DNA of 64,000 nt. Source: a bacterium (GTDB lineage: Bacteria > Oederibacteriota > CAKKQC01). The notes beneath the pieces are model-generated. The model searched no databases. It saw only the letters and a list, made by a program, of their open reading frames with translations, and was not told the origin of the DNA. Position numbers and translations under genes: made by a program. The first letter of the stretch is position 1. Each line of letters opens with the position of its first letter. The stretch is taken from NCBI GenBank assembly GCA_919901855.1, contig CAKKQC010000063.1:15153-79152 (forward strand). The letters are read 5' to 3'. This document shows, one piece after another, positions 34,538 to 42,978 of the stretch.

Positions 34538-36559
34538 ATGATGGCCGACAGGCATTCCGCCCAACGCTTGCTGGCCATCCTGTTGTTCCCGGTCATCCTT
34601 GCCTCCTGCTCGGGCCGGGAGCGCGTCCTTCAGAAGATCGGCAAGGACGGCTACTGGCACCTCGAGCGCGTGGCCCACCGGCCCCTGCTCTCCGTGCTCG
34701 GGCGGATCCCGCTCCTGTCCTCGCTCGTCGGCGACACCGGCGACCGCTGGTGGTTCGTCTCGCCGAAAGGCGAGAGGTCATTCCTCAGGATGGTCAGCAG
34801 CGTCGGGGACGGGGAGCCCGCGTCCCGCGCCGCCTCGTTCATGGTCGAAGCCCAGCGGAACCTCACCGCCTGGGGGTTCAACGGCTTCGGTTTCTACGTG
34901 AACGAAGTCGCGTGGGCCGGAATGGACGGCAACCGTCTGCCGGCGGTGCTCTATTCCGGCGGGGGGACGATCTGGGCCGGGATCTTCGACGACTGGGTGC
35001 CCCCGACCGTGGAGGAAAGCGTGAAGGGCCAGGCGGCTTCGCTCAAGGACGCCCGCGACGTGCTCGGGCTCTTCTACGGGCTCGACGGGGCCAGCTCGCC
35101 CCGGCTTCTCCTCCTGGCGTACGGCTCGTTCCCCCGGGAATCGCCTTCGAAGGTGCGGCTGGTCGAAGTGATCAGGAGGCGGTGCAAGGGGGATCTCAAG
35201 CAGCTCTGGGCGAGGATCCCGAACGTGAAGACCTTCGAGGAACTGCTCGACAAGCGCAACTGGGAAGCATACGACGGCGCGGACGAGGACGGAGAGGCGT
35301 TCGCGAAGGAGCTCTACGGGGAGTACGGCGCGATCGTCCGCAAGTCGTTGCGGGCGCACATGCCGAACTACCTGGCCTTGGGGCCCGTGCTCTGGCCGGA
35401 CACTCCCATCCCCGTGCTCCGGGCCCTGGCGCCGCACGTGGACGCGCTGTCGATCTTCCTCACCTCCGCCGACGGACGGCTCTCCCGGCGCTACTTCGAG
35501 GAGGCCTCCCGGGCCACCGGCAAGCCCATCCTGATCTGGGCGGCGGGCCCCCAGCTCAGGGAAGGTCAGGGACTCGCCGTCGAGACGGAGGCCGGGCAGG
35601 CGATCAGCTTCCGCCGGATGGCGAGCGGGAGCGCCGCGCTTCCGTTCGTGGCGGGTTTCTGCTGGACCAAGTACCGCGACGGCCGGGAAGACAACGTGGC
35701 CCTGCTCGACCGCAACGGGAACCGCCGCGATCAGGTGCTCAACACCATTATGGAGACCAACGGCCAGCTCGACCGTATCCATGCCGAGGGTGCGGAAGGC
35801 TACTACCCCGAGTACTACCAGGAGGACCGGTTCGCCGCCGGTACGCCCCGCCAGGACCTCCGGCGCCTGCCGAAGCCGCTGGCCGTGGACGGGGACCTGG
35901 CGGATTGGCCCGCGCGGGGATTCTGGCTGGAAAACGTCAAGCTCGCCCGGGACCTTGATCCCGTCGTGTTCGCGGGGGCGAGGATCGGCTGGGACCCGGC
36001 CGGCCTGTGCCTGGGCGTCGAAGTGCAGGACGACGCGGTGGAGCTGCTCGACCCGCGGGTCTACTGGGTCGCCGCGGACTTCGTGGAGGTCCTCATCGAG
36101 GGCTCCGGCAAGCGGCTGTCCCGCTACGCGCCCTCAACGTCGCATGTCGTCCTCCTCCCCCGGGGCGGCGGACAGGACGGAACCTCCGCGCTTGCCATGA
36201 TCATGCACCACGAAGGCGACCGGTGGAACGCGAACCAGTACGACGCTAAGGCCATCGAGACGGGTTCGTCGTTCTTCCGGGGCCGCCGCGAGTTCGACCA
36301 CGTCGCGGGGATCGGCCGGTTCACGCGCAGCACCCGCGTCAGCCTGCGCGAGTCCTCGTGGAAGCTGGAAGCCCGCATCCCGTGGGCCTCGATCGGCATC
36401 GAGCCGAAGCCGGGCGAAAAGATCAGGTTCAACCTGATCGTGCACCGCATGGGCATGCGCGAAGAGGAGGCGTTCTGGGCGGCTCCGCGGGATCGGGAGA
36501 CGCTCGGCTCCCCGGCCGCCTGGGGACAGCTCACGATCGCGGACGAGGGGAAGCCTTGA
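34538..36559 (+). CDS. Lipoprotein with agarase-like barrel and CBM9-like domain
   Basis: 673 aa. Lipoprotein signal MMADRHSAQRLLAILLF ending ILASC-S. The middle (about 50-430) resembles the agarase/GH-A barrel type: RWWFVSPKGERSFLRMVS opening, LTAWGFNGFGFYVNE, KPILIWAAGP and GFCWTKYRDG stretches. From about 440 there is a carbohydrate-binding CBM9-like domain (LAVDGDLADWPARG, then LEARIPWASIGIEPKPGEKI). Catalytic residues were not pinned. Likely a surface or periplasmic polysaccharide enzyme. The start ATG is seven bases after TATGAT; the much longer open frame upstream is antisense to the GT-C gene and was rejected. Translationally coupled to the next gene. Confidence 0.75.
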   Translation: MMADRHSAQRLLAILLFPVILASCSGRERVLQKIGKDGYWHLERVAHRPLLSVLGRIPLLSSLVGDTGDRWWFVSPKGERSFLRMVSSVGDGEPASRAASFMVEAQRNLTAWGFNGFGFYVNEVAWAGMDGNRLPAVLYSGGGTIWAGIFDDWVPPTVEESVKGQAASLKDARDVLGLFYGLDGASSPRLLLLAYGSFPRESPSKVRLVEVIRRRCKGDLKQLWARIPNVKTFEELLDKRNWEAYDGADEDGEAFAKELYGEYGAIVRKSLRAHMPNYLALGPVLWPDTPIPVLRALAPHVDALSIFLTSADGRLSRRYFEEASRATGKPILIWAAGPQLREGQGLAVETEAGQAISFRRMASGSAALPFVAGFCWTKYRDGREDNVALLDRNGNRRDQVLNTIMETNGQLDRIHAEGAEGYYPEYYQEDRFAAGTPRQDLRRLPKPLAVDGDLADWPARGFWLENVKLARDLDPVVFAGARIGWDPAGLCLGVEVQDDAVELLDPRVYWVAADFVEVLIEGSGKRLSRYAPSTSHVVLLPRGGGQDGTSALAMIMHHEGDRWNANQYDAKAIETGSSFFRGRREFDHVAGIGRFTRSTRVSLRESSWKLEARIPWASIGIEPKPGEKIRFNLIVHRMGMREEEAFWAAPRDRETLGSPAAWGQLTIADEGKP

Positions 36560-37665
36560 GGGCCCGCCGGCTTCCGCTCGCCGGGCTCCTACTGATGGTC
36601 ACCGGCGCCTGCGTCGCCGCCCGGGTGCCGGAGACGCCCTTGCCGAACATCGAGGATTTCGAGCGTGTTCCGGTCGGCGGACTGGCTGGCGCGGTCACCG
36701 ACCCGAACGGGAAGGCGCAGTGGTCCGCGAGCGTCGTCTCGCCGGGCCACGGGGGCCAGCGGTGCCTTCACCTGGCCTCGATCAGGACCCTGAACCAGAC
36801 CACCTGGATCCTGGAGCATCCATCGAACCTGGCCCGGTATCAGGGCATCCGGATGTTCGCGAAGGCCAGCCGGCCCCTGGACGAGATCCACATCATGCTG
36901 GACGCCGGCGGGCGGCTGTTCTTTCGAAGTCCCGTCGGCACCGATTGGAGGGAAATCCGCGTGTCGTTCGAGGATTCGGCCGGGTACGGCCGGTTCGAAC
37001 CCCGCCGGTTCCGATCGATCTCGGTGCACGCTCAATCCGCGACGGGAGACCCGGTCGATATCTGGATCGACGACATCGCCGCCTTCGGGGAATCCCGCGC
37101 CTCCGCGTCCCTCCGGTCCCTCTTCAACGGCGACAACGGCCTCGCGTGGGTCCCCTTTTCGTGGCTGTCTCCGAACGTGCTGAATGCCTCCGAAATGGGG
37201 CTCTGGATCCTGGACTCGGCGGATAACGTCTGGGTCGATCCTTTCTTCACCTCTCCCCAGTCCTACATGCGCGGCAACATCGCTTCGAGTCTGGGCGACG
37301 CGCGAACGGCACGGGTTCGTCTGGCGCACCTTACCGCGAGCATCGCCGGTTTCGACGGCATACTCGCCACCCTCCGGGTGGAACCTTCCGTGCCGTCCAC
37401 GATCGTGAAGTTCTGGTTGTCCGAGGAAGGAGGAGAGCAGTGGCTCGCGCTCCGGGACGCACCCGCCAAGCTGGAGGACGTATCGGTTCCGTTCGGCGAG
37501 TTCTTCCCCGACGCCGCGCGTAATCTCAAGGTCCCGGCGAACGCTCAGAACGGCGTCCTCGACCTCGATCGCGTCACGATGTGGGGCGTCGAGTTGATCC
37601 CAACCACGGAAGAGCCATTTCGCGGCAGGTTGTACCTCAAGGGCGCCTGGGCCGTCAGGAAATAA
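36556..37665 (+). CDS. Lipoprotein with two carbohydrate-binding-like beta-sandwich domains
   Basis: 369 aa from TTG 36556, which overlaps the upstream stop as TTGA and has AGGGG about five bases before. Lipobox in LPLAGLLLMVTGACVAAR. Two beta-sandwich stretches, about 40-190 (ARYQGIRMFAKASRPLDEIH... DPVDIWIDDIAAFG) and 210-365 (GILATLRVEPSVPS...), look like CBM11/CBM30-type modules, the first ending in the usual IDDI strand. No catalytic domain, so it probably supports the preceding lipoprotein in holding glycan. Its stop is directly followed by the guaA stop on the opposite strand (no gap). Confidence 0.65.
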   Translation: MRARRLPLAGLLLMVTGACVAARVPETPLPNIEDFERVPVGGLAGAVTDPNGKAQWSASVVSPGHGGQRCLHLASIRTLNQTTWILEHPSNLARYQGIRMFAKASRPLDEIHIMLDAGGRLFFRSPVGTDWREIRVSFEDSAGYGRFEPRRFRSISVHAQSATGDPVDIWIDDIAAFGESRASASLRSLFNGDNGLAWVPFSWLSPNVLNASEMGLWILDSADNVWVDPFFTSPQSYMRGNIASSLGDARTARVRLAHLTASIAGFDGILATLRVEPSVPSTIVKFWLSEEGGEQWLALRDAPAKLEDVSVPFGEFFPDAARNLKVPANAQNGVLDLDRVTMWGVELIPTTEEPFRGRLYLKGAWAVRK

Positions 37666-39228
37666 TCACTCCCACTCGATGGTGGAGGGGGGCTTGCTGG
37701 AGACGTCGTAAACGACGCGGTTGACGCCCCGGACCTCGTTGATGATCCGCGACGACATCCGCGCCAGGACTTCCGGCGGCAGCTTCGCCCAGTCCGCGGT
37801 CATGCCGTCCCGGCTCGTGACCGCCCGGATCGCGACCACGTCCGCGTACGTCCGCTCGTCGCCCATGACGCCCACGCTCTTGACCGGCAGCAGCACGGTG
37901 AACGCCTGCCACACGCGGTCGTACTCGCCCGAGCGCTTGAGCTCCTCGATCACGATCGCGTCCGCGTCGCGAAGCGTCGCGAGCCGGGGCTCGGAGATCG
38001 GACCGAGCAGGCGCACCGCGAGCCCGGGGCCCGGGAACGGGTGCCGCCACAAGAGGTCCTTCGGCAGGCTCAGCTCGGCGCCCAGCGCGCGGACCTCGTC
38101 CTTGAAGAGCTCGCGCAGCGGCTCGATGAGCTGGAACTGCATCCGCTTGGGAAGCCCGCCGACGTTGTGGTGCGTCTTGATGACCGCCGAGGGGCCCTTC
38201 GTCGACATGCTCTCGATCACGTCCGGGTAGAGAGTGCCCTGGGCGAGGAACCTTACCTTCCCCAGGTGCCGGACCTCGTCCTCGAAGACGCGGATGAAGG
38301 TCGTCCCGATCCGGCGCCGCTTCAGCTCCGGGTCGCTCACGCCCTCGAGGTGCTTCAGGAACCGCGCCCGCGCGTCCACGAGCCGGACTTTCGCCCCGAG
38401 CCGCTTCCGGAGGAACCCGATGACTTCGGCTCCCTCGTTCTTGCGCAGCAGCCCGTTGTCCACGAAGAGGCCGATGAGGTTCGGCCCGATCGCGCGCCCC
38501 ACGAGCGCCGCCACGACGGAGGAATCCACGCCCCCCGAGATCGCGACGAGAACCTTCTCCCCCGCCGCGCGCTCGCGGATGGCCGCCACCGCCTCCTTCG
38601 CGAACGCGCCCATCGTCCACTGCCGCCGGCAGTTGCAGATGCGGAACACGAAGTTGCGCAGGATCGTGACCCCGTGGTCGGTGTGGACGACCTCGGGGTG
38701 GAACTGGACCCCGTAGACCCGGCGCTCGGGGTCCGCCATCGCCGCGTGCCGGCACGAGGACGTCCGGGCGATGCGCCGGAACCCGGGCGGGAGCCGGACC
38801 ACGGAGTCGCCGTGGCTCATCCAGACCTTCGACGTGGACGGCACGCCGCGCAGGAGCTCGGACTCCCCCCGCTTCACGAGGTAGGCCGGCCCGTACTCGC
38901 GGTGCGCCCGCACGACGCGGCCCCCGAGGTCGTGCGCCAGGAGCTGCATCCCGTAGCAGATCCCGAGCATCGGGTACGGCACGCTCTTGAGGAACGCGGG
39001 CATGACGGGCGCCCCCTTGCCGTAGACGGAAGCGGGCCCGCCGGAGAGGATGACGCCCCGCGGCGCGAGTGCGCGGACCTGGGCCTCGGTCGCCGTCGGA
39101 GGCAGGATCTCGGAATAGACGTTGGCTTCCCGCACGCGGCGCGCGATGAGCTGCGTGACCTGCGACCCGAAGTCGATGATCACGATGCCGCCCCGCCGCA
39201 CCGATTCCGTCCGTCCCGTCTGGCTCAT
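37666..39228 (-). CDS. guaA: GMP synthase (glutamine-hydrolysing)
   Basis: 520 aa, normal length. XMP to GMP using glutamine amide. Seen: class I glutamine amidotransferase with C91 ([10 protein letters not shown]), H177 and E179 (GVQFHPEV), ATP-pyrophosphatase P-loop SGGVDSS at 231-237, and C-terminal dimer domain ending [17 protein letters not shown]. Starts within the stop of guaB (TAATG, one shared base). Codon use appears more GC-biased at third positions than guaB. The enzyme looks fully intact. Confidence 0.97.
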   Translation of the reverse strand: MSQTGRTESVRRGGIVIIDFGSQVTQLIARRVREANVYSEILPPTATEAQVRALAPRGVILSGGPASVYGKGAPVMPAFLKSVPYPMLGICYGMQLLAHDLGGRVVRAHREYGPAYLVKRGESELLRGVPSTSKVWMSHGDSVVRLPPGFRRIARTSSCRHAAMADPERRVYGVQFHPEVVHTDHGVTILRNFVFRICNCRRQWTMGAFAKEAVAAIRERAAGEKVLVAISGGVDSSVVAALVGRAIGPNLIGLFVDNGLLRKNEGAEVIGFLRKRLGAKVRLVDARARFLKHLEGVSDPELKRRRIGTTFIRVFEDEVRHLGKVRFLAQGTLYPDVIESMSTKGPSAVIKTHHNVGGLPKRMQFQLIEPLRELFKDEVRALGAELSLPKDLLWRHPFPGPGLAVRLLGPISEPRLATLRDADAIVIEELKRSGEYDRVWQAFTVLLPVKSVGVMGDERTYADVVAIRAVTSRDGMTADWAKLPPEVLARMSSRIINEVRGVNRVVYDVSSKPPSTIEWE

Positions 39229-40370
39229 TAGATCGGGTAACTGTTGCCGGGGTTGGTGACGAACAGGTCGTGCGGATGGCTCTCGCTCAGGGAGGCGTGC
39301 GTGATGTGACGCAACACGGCCGTCTTCCAGAGTTCCGGGATCGTCCGGGCGCCGGCGTAGTAGAAGCCGGAACGGACCCCTTCCAGCATGGTCTGCGCGA
39401 CCGATGCCAGGTCGCCGCTGCAGGGCACGAGGCCTTCGACGCCTTCGGCAACCAGAACACTCTCGGCGGAGTAGCTCTTGCCGTGGAATTCATCCTCCGA
39501 GCTGATCTCCTTGCCCCGTTCCATGGCGCCGATCGAGCCCATACCCCGATAGGACTTGAACTTGTAGTTCCTCGTGCCGTTGACGATGCTGCGGAAACGG
39601 GAGGGTATCTGGTCCTTGGCAAGCTCGATGGTCGCGCCGGGCGATTCCTCGGTGGCGGCGAACAACCGTCCCATCATCACCGATGAGGCACCGGCCGCCA
39701 GAGCCTTGGTAATGTCGCCGAAGTAGTTGATGCCGCCGTCGGCGATAACCGGTATCTTGTGCCGGTGAGCGATCCTGGCGGAGTCCATGATGGCGGTGAG
39801 CTGCGGCACGCCCATACCGGAGACGATACGGGTGGTGCAGATGGCGCCCGGCCCCATACCGACGCGCAAACCGTCTGCGCCCGCCTTGATCATCGCCTCC
39901 GCGCCTTCGATCGTCGCGACGTTGCCGGCAATGACCTCGACGCGGTGGCGTCGCTTGATGTCGCGCACCGCTTCGATGACGAACTTCGAGAAGCCGTGCG
40001 CCGAGTCGACGACGATGACGTCCGCGCCGGCCTTGACCAGGGCCGCGACGCGTACCTCGTAACCCGCGCTGGAACCGACCGCCGCGCCAACCAACTGACC
40101 GGCCTTCCTGACCTTGGCCACCTCGGCCGCCTGATCCTTGATGGTGAGGTTGCGGTGGATGATGCCGATACCGCCGGCCCTGCCCAGGGCAATGCCCAGG
40201 CGGCTTTCGGTCACCGTGTCCATCGGCGATGAAACCAGCGGCACCTTGAGCCTGATTCGACGGGTCAACTGCGTATCGAGCTTGACCGCGGAACGGGGGA
40301 ACCCGGCGTAGCCGGGCTTCAGGAGAACATCGTCGAACGTGAGAGCAGGTGTCCCGATGTATTCGGCCAT
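39228..40370 (-). CDS. guaB: CBS-less IMP dehydrogenase-like protein
   Basis: 380 aa against about 490 for usual IMPDH; the tandem CBS (Bateman) module is absent, the barrel running straight from [20 protein letters not shown] to [14 protein letters not shown]. Seen: catalytic C178 in [24 protein letters not shown] phosphate loop, flap start [12 protein letters not shown] and IMPDH-type ending ESHPHDL. In the flap, [11 protein letters not shown] has Leu314 and Cys317 where IMPDHs have the catalytic Arg and Tyr (EGxEGRVPY). So IMP oxidation, GMP reduction or another chemistry is open. ATG has AAGGAG upstream. Upstream HIT and mtaB, downstream guaA. Confidence 0.85.
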   Translation of the reverse strand: MAEYIGTPALTFDDVLLKPGYAGFPRSAVKLDTQLTRRIRLKVPLVSSPMDTVTESRLGIALGRAGGIGIIHRNLTIKDQAAEVAKVRKAGQLVGAAVGSSAGYEVRVAALVKAGADVIVVDSAHGFSKFVIEAVRDIKRRHRVEVIAGNVATIEGAEAMIKAGADGLRVGMGPGAICTTRIVSGMGVPQLTAIMDSARIAHRHKIPVIADGGINYFGDITKALAAGASSVMMGRLFAATEESPGATIELAKDQIPSRFRSIVNGTRNYKFKSYRGMGSIGAMERGKEISSEDEFHGKSYSAESVLVAEGVEGLVPCSGDLASVAQTMLEGVRSGFYYAGARTIPELWKTAVLRHITHASLSESHPHDLFVTNPGNSYPI

Positions 40371-40384
40371 GACGTCTTGCTCCT

Positions 40385-40735
40385 TCAGCCCGGAGGCCAG
40401 CGAAACGGCCGGCCACCGAGCAGGTGTAGATGAAGATGCGGAACGCTCTGTTGAGCGTCGTCACCGATGTTGGAGACGAGGCGGTAGCCGGATTCGGCCA
40501 CGCCGAGCTCCTTCGCCAGCTTGTTGAAAACGCCGATCAGTTTCATCATGAGCGCCGCCTCGCCTTCGCCGACGTCCTTGAGGGACGCGACGTGGCGGCG
40601 CGGAATCACGAGCACGTGCACTGGCGCCTGCGGGGCGATGTCCGCGAAGGCCACCACGTCCGCGTCCTCGTGCAGGATCTTCGCGGGAATCTTCTTCGCC
40701 GCGATCCGGCAGAAAAGGCACCCGTCGGCCGTCAT
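40385..40735 (-). CDS. HIT (histidine triad) nucleotide hydrolase
   Basis: 116 aa HINT-type purine nucleoside phosphoramidase. Seen: CLFCRIAAKKIPAKIL opening, an HVLVIPRRHV strand and the histidine triad HLHLHLL (H100, H102, H104; H102 the expected nucleophile). ATG overlaps the mtaB stop as ATGA. Its end lies beside the ribosome site of the guaB-like gene, 14 bases before that start. Co-transcription with guaB and guaA fits purine salvage or cleaning-up of nucleotide adducts. Confidence 0.94.
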   Translation of the reverse strand: MTADGCLFCRIAAKKIPAKILHEDADVVAFADIAPQAPVHVLVIPRRHVASLKDVGEGEAALMMKLIGVFNKLAKELGVAESGYRLVSNIGDDAQQSVPHLHLHLLGGRPFRWPPG

Positions 40736-42054
40736 CGCGGTTCCCCCGCCGCCTCACCGGCCAGCTCTCCGTCCGCGTGCCCCGTGACCCGCACGCGCGC
40801 GATCGATCCCGGCCGCGCCCCGGGGTCCCGGAACCGGACGGGCAGGTAGGAACCGGTCGTTCCCCGCCAGTTTCCCGCGGCGGACCCCCGCTCCACGACG
40901 GCCTCGACCTCGGCCCCGACGTGGCGGTCGAGCTCCTCGGTGCACAGCCGCTGCCCCAACGACCGGAGCCGGCTCATCCGGGCCTCGACCTCGTCCACCG
41001 GCACCGGCGCGAGCGATTCCGCCGGAGTGCCCGGCCGGGGCGAAAACGGAAAGATGTGCAGGCGGTGGAACCCGCACGCCTCGACCAGGGCCTCCGTCTC
41101 CGCGGCATCCGCCCCGGTCTCGCCCGGAAACCCGGCCAGGATGTCGGCCGTGAGGCCGATGCGGGGGTCACGGCTCTTGAGGTCCCGGACGAGCCCGAGC
41201 ACGGCCGCCGCATCGTACCCCCGGTGCATGGCCCTGAGGACCGCGTCACTGCCGCTCTGCACCGGCAGATGAAGGTGGCGGCACACCTTGGAATGCCCCG
41301 TGAGCAGGTCGATAAGATCCGGCGGCTGGCGCCCGGGGTAGAGCGAAGAGAGCCTGAGGCGCCGGAGCTCCGGAATCGCGGCGAGATCGCGGACCAGCCC
41401 GGCCAGCGTCAAGTCCGTCGCGGGATCGCGCCACCCCGAGAGCTCGACGCCGCAGAGCACGACCTCGGGGACGCCGGAGGCGGCAAGCCCGATAACCTCG
41501 TCGTGGATCTCGCCGGCTGGACGGCTGACCGACCGGCCCCGGACGAGGGGCACGACGCAGAACGTGCACCGGCGGTCGCACCCGTCCTGGACCTTGACGA
41601 ACGCGCGGGAGTGCCCGGCTGCCGGGCGGCTGATCCCGGATCGCGCCGGAAGCGCGGCCGGAATCCCAAGCGCCGCGAGGAGGGCCGCCGGCCCGGTCCC
41701 GGCGACGACGGCGTCCGCGAGCCCCTCTGCCACGAGATCGACACCCGGCCGGCGGGCGAAGCAGCCCGCCGCCACGACTCTGGCGCCCGGATGCCGCTGG
41801 CGCGCCCGCCGGAGCGCCTGGCGTCCCTGCCGCTCGGCCTCCGCCGTCACCGCGCAGGTGTTTACGAGGATCAGGTCGACGGGACCGTTGGGAGCCGCCT
41901 CGGTCCAGAGATCCCCCAGCGTTTCGCGCATGAGCTGGGTCTCGTACTGGTTGACCTTGCACCCGAATGTGAGGACGGAGAAGGTGGAGACAGGCGGGAC
42001 GAGCGCCCGCGAGGCGCTCAGCGGCAGTTCAGAGGAGGAATTGACCCCTTCCAT
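40732..42054 (-). CDS. mtaB: tRNA (ms2t6A37) methylthiotransferase, MtaB-like
   Basis: 440 aa radical-SAM enzyme that adds a methylthio group to t6A37 of tRNA. Seen: UPF0004 domain with Cys 32 (TFGCKVNQYE), Cys 67 (VNTCAVT) and Cys 98 (AAGCFA); radical-SAM Cys 159/163/166 (GCDRRCTFC); then LPVQSGSDAVLRAM and a TRAM-like tail. FGCKVNQYE points to MtaB rather than MiaB or RimO. Starts at the ATG six bases after TAGAAT. First gene of the mtaB-HIT-guaB-guaA run. Confidence 0.92.
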   Translation of the reverse strand: MEGVNSSSELPLSASRALVPPVSTFSVLTFGCKVNQYETQLMRETLGDLWTEAAPNGPVDLILVNTCAVTAEAERQGRQALRRARQRHPGARVVAAGCFARRPGVDLVAEGLADAVVAGTGPAALLAALGIPAALPARSGISRPAAGHSRAFVKVQDGCDRRCTFCVVPLVRGRSVSRPAGEIHDEVIGLAASGVPEVVLCGVELSGWRDPATDLTLAGLVRDLAAIPELRRLRLSSLYPGRQPPDLIDLLTGHSKVCRHLHLPVQSGSDAVLRAMHRGYDAAAVLGLVRDLKSRDPRIGLTADILAGFPGETGADAAETEALVEACGFHRLHIFPFSPRPGTPAESLAPVPVDEVEARMSRLRSLGQRLCTEELDRHVGAEVEAVVERGSAAGNWRGTTGSYLPVRFRDPGARPGSIARVRVTGHADGELAGEAAGEPR

Positions 42055-42060
42055 GAAGAG

Positions 42061-42089
42061 ATTCTAGAGGAACGTCTCCCGCTTGGCAA
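42061..42089 (-). promoter_or_regulatory. Full sigma-70-like promoter of the mtaB operon, leaderless
   Basis: Minus strand: -35 TTGCCA (42084-42089), 17-base spacer, -10 TAGAAT (42061-42066), six bases, ATG at 42054. Five of six matches in each hexamer, exact 17-base spacing, and no room for a ribosome site, so this is the clearest leaderless promoter in the window. Confidence 0.75.
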
Positions 42090-42108
42090 CCTGCCGCCCC
42101 GGAAGTGT

Positions 42109-42978
42109 TCAGGGAGCCGACCAAAGGACCGTCTGGTCCTTGCCCAGCAACAACCGGCCGTTGCTCACCACGGCGGCCGCCCCCTTCTTGTCCCGCAGGG
42201 TGAGGGTGGGGGTGCCGTCCAGCCCGACCGTCATCACGATCCGGGCCCCGCGGTCCTTGTCGAAGAGGTTGAGCCCGGGGAGGCCGTCCGAGCCGACCTG
42301 CAGGAGGACGGAACTCTCGCCCGGCCCGCCGATCAGGCGCAGGAGTCCGGTTTCCCCGCTGATCCCGAACGCCGCGCGCTCGCGCCCCCGGCGCCCGAAG
42401 AAGCTCAAACCGGCGAGCGAGCCGCCCACGGTCGAGAGCGCCGCCTCCATGCGGCCCTCGGGGCCGTAGAGCGTGAGGCCCGACATCCCCGCGCGGTCAA
42501 GCCCCAGCCACGCGCGGTCCACGCCGTCCCGGTCGGCCACCACGATCGACACCGTGTTGTCGGTCGGGAGCAGGAACCGGATCCGGCTCTTCTCGTTGGT
42601 CCCCGCGAGGGTCATCTGGGGCTGCTCGGCCGGCGTCAGCCCGACCGTGAGCCGCACCCGCTGGCTGCGATCCATGAACGCGAGGACGGGCTGGTCGCCC
42701 TCACCAAGCCCCAGACTCGCGCGCACGACGCCATCCTTGTCCGCCAGGAGGATGGATCTGGTCCTGACCGAATCGACCGGCCGGGACGCGCGCCCCACGA
42801 TGAAGACTCCGAGGCTCATCCCCGCGATGACGAGCGCGGCGATGATTCCCCAGCGCCGGTTCTCGGTCTCCAGCTTGTCGACGCGGCGCTGCAGCGCCTC
42901 GAGCCGCTTGTCGTCCACGGCGCCCGCGCCGTCCCGCGACAGGACCGGTTCGCGCCCCCACTCCATCCGGTCGACCAT
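42109..42978 (-). CDS. Membrane protein with coiled coil and glycine/aspartate repeat domain
   Basis: 289 aa, no known family recognised. Seen: acidic N-terminal stretch, coiled coil about 24-41 (DKRLEALQRRVDKLETENRR), one TM about 43-61, then about 220 residues outside built of repeats of the form L-x-D-x-x-G-x-x-R-x-x-L (for example LLADKDGVVRASLGL, LAFMDRSQRVRLTVGL, NLFDKDRGARIVMTVGL, TLRDKKGAAAVV) that look like beta-solenoid or beta-hairpin turns. The ATG shares one base with the stop of the PorV-like gene (TGATG), so it is coupled to it. A periplasmic partner of the PorV-like barrel is inferred only. Confidence 0.7.
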   Translation of the reverse strand: MVDRMEWGREPVLSRDGAGAVDDKRLEALQRRVDKLETENRRWGIIAALVIAGMSLGVFIVGRASRPVDSVRTRSILLADKDGVVRASLGLGEGDQPVLAFMDRSQRVRLTVGLTPAEQPQMTLAGTNEKSRIRFLLPTDNTVSIVVADRDGVDRAWLGLDRAGMSGLTLYGPEGRMEAALSTVGGSLAGLSFFGRRGRERAAFGISGETGLLRLIGGPGESSVLLQVGSDGLPGLNLFDKDRGARIVMTVGLDGTPTLTLRDKKGAAAVVSNGRLLLGKDQTVLWSAP

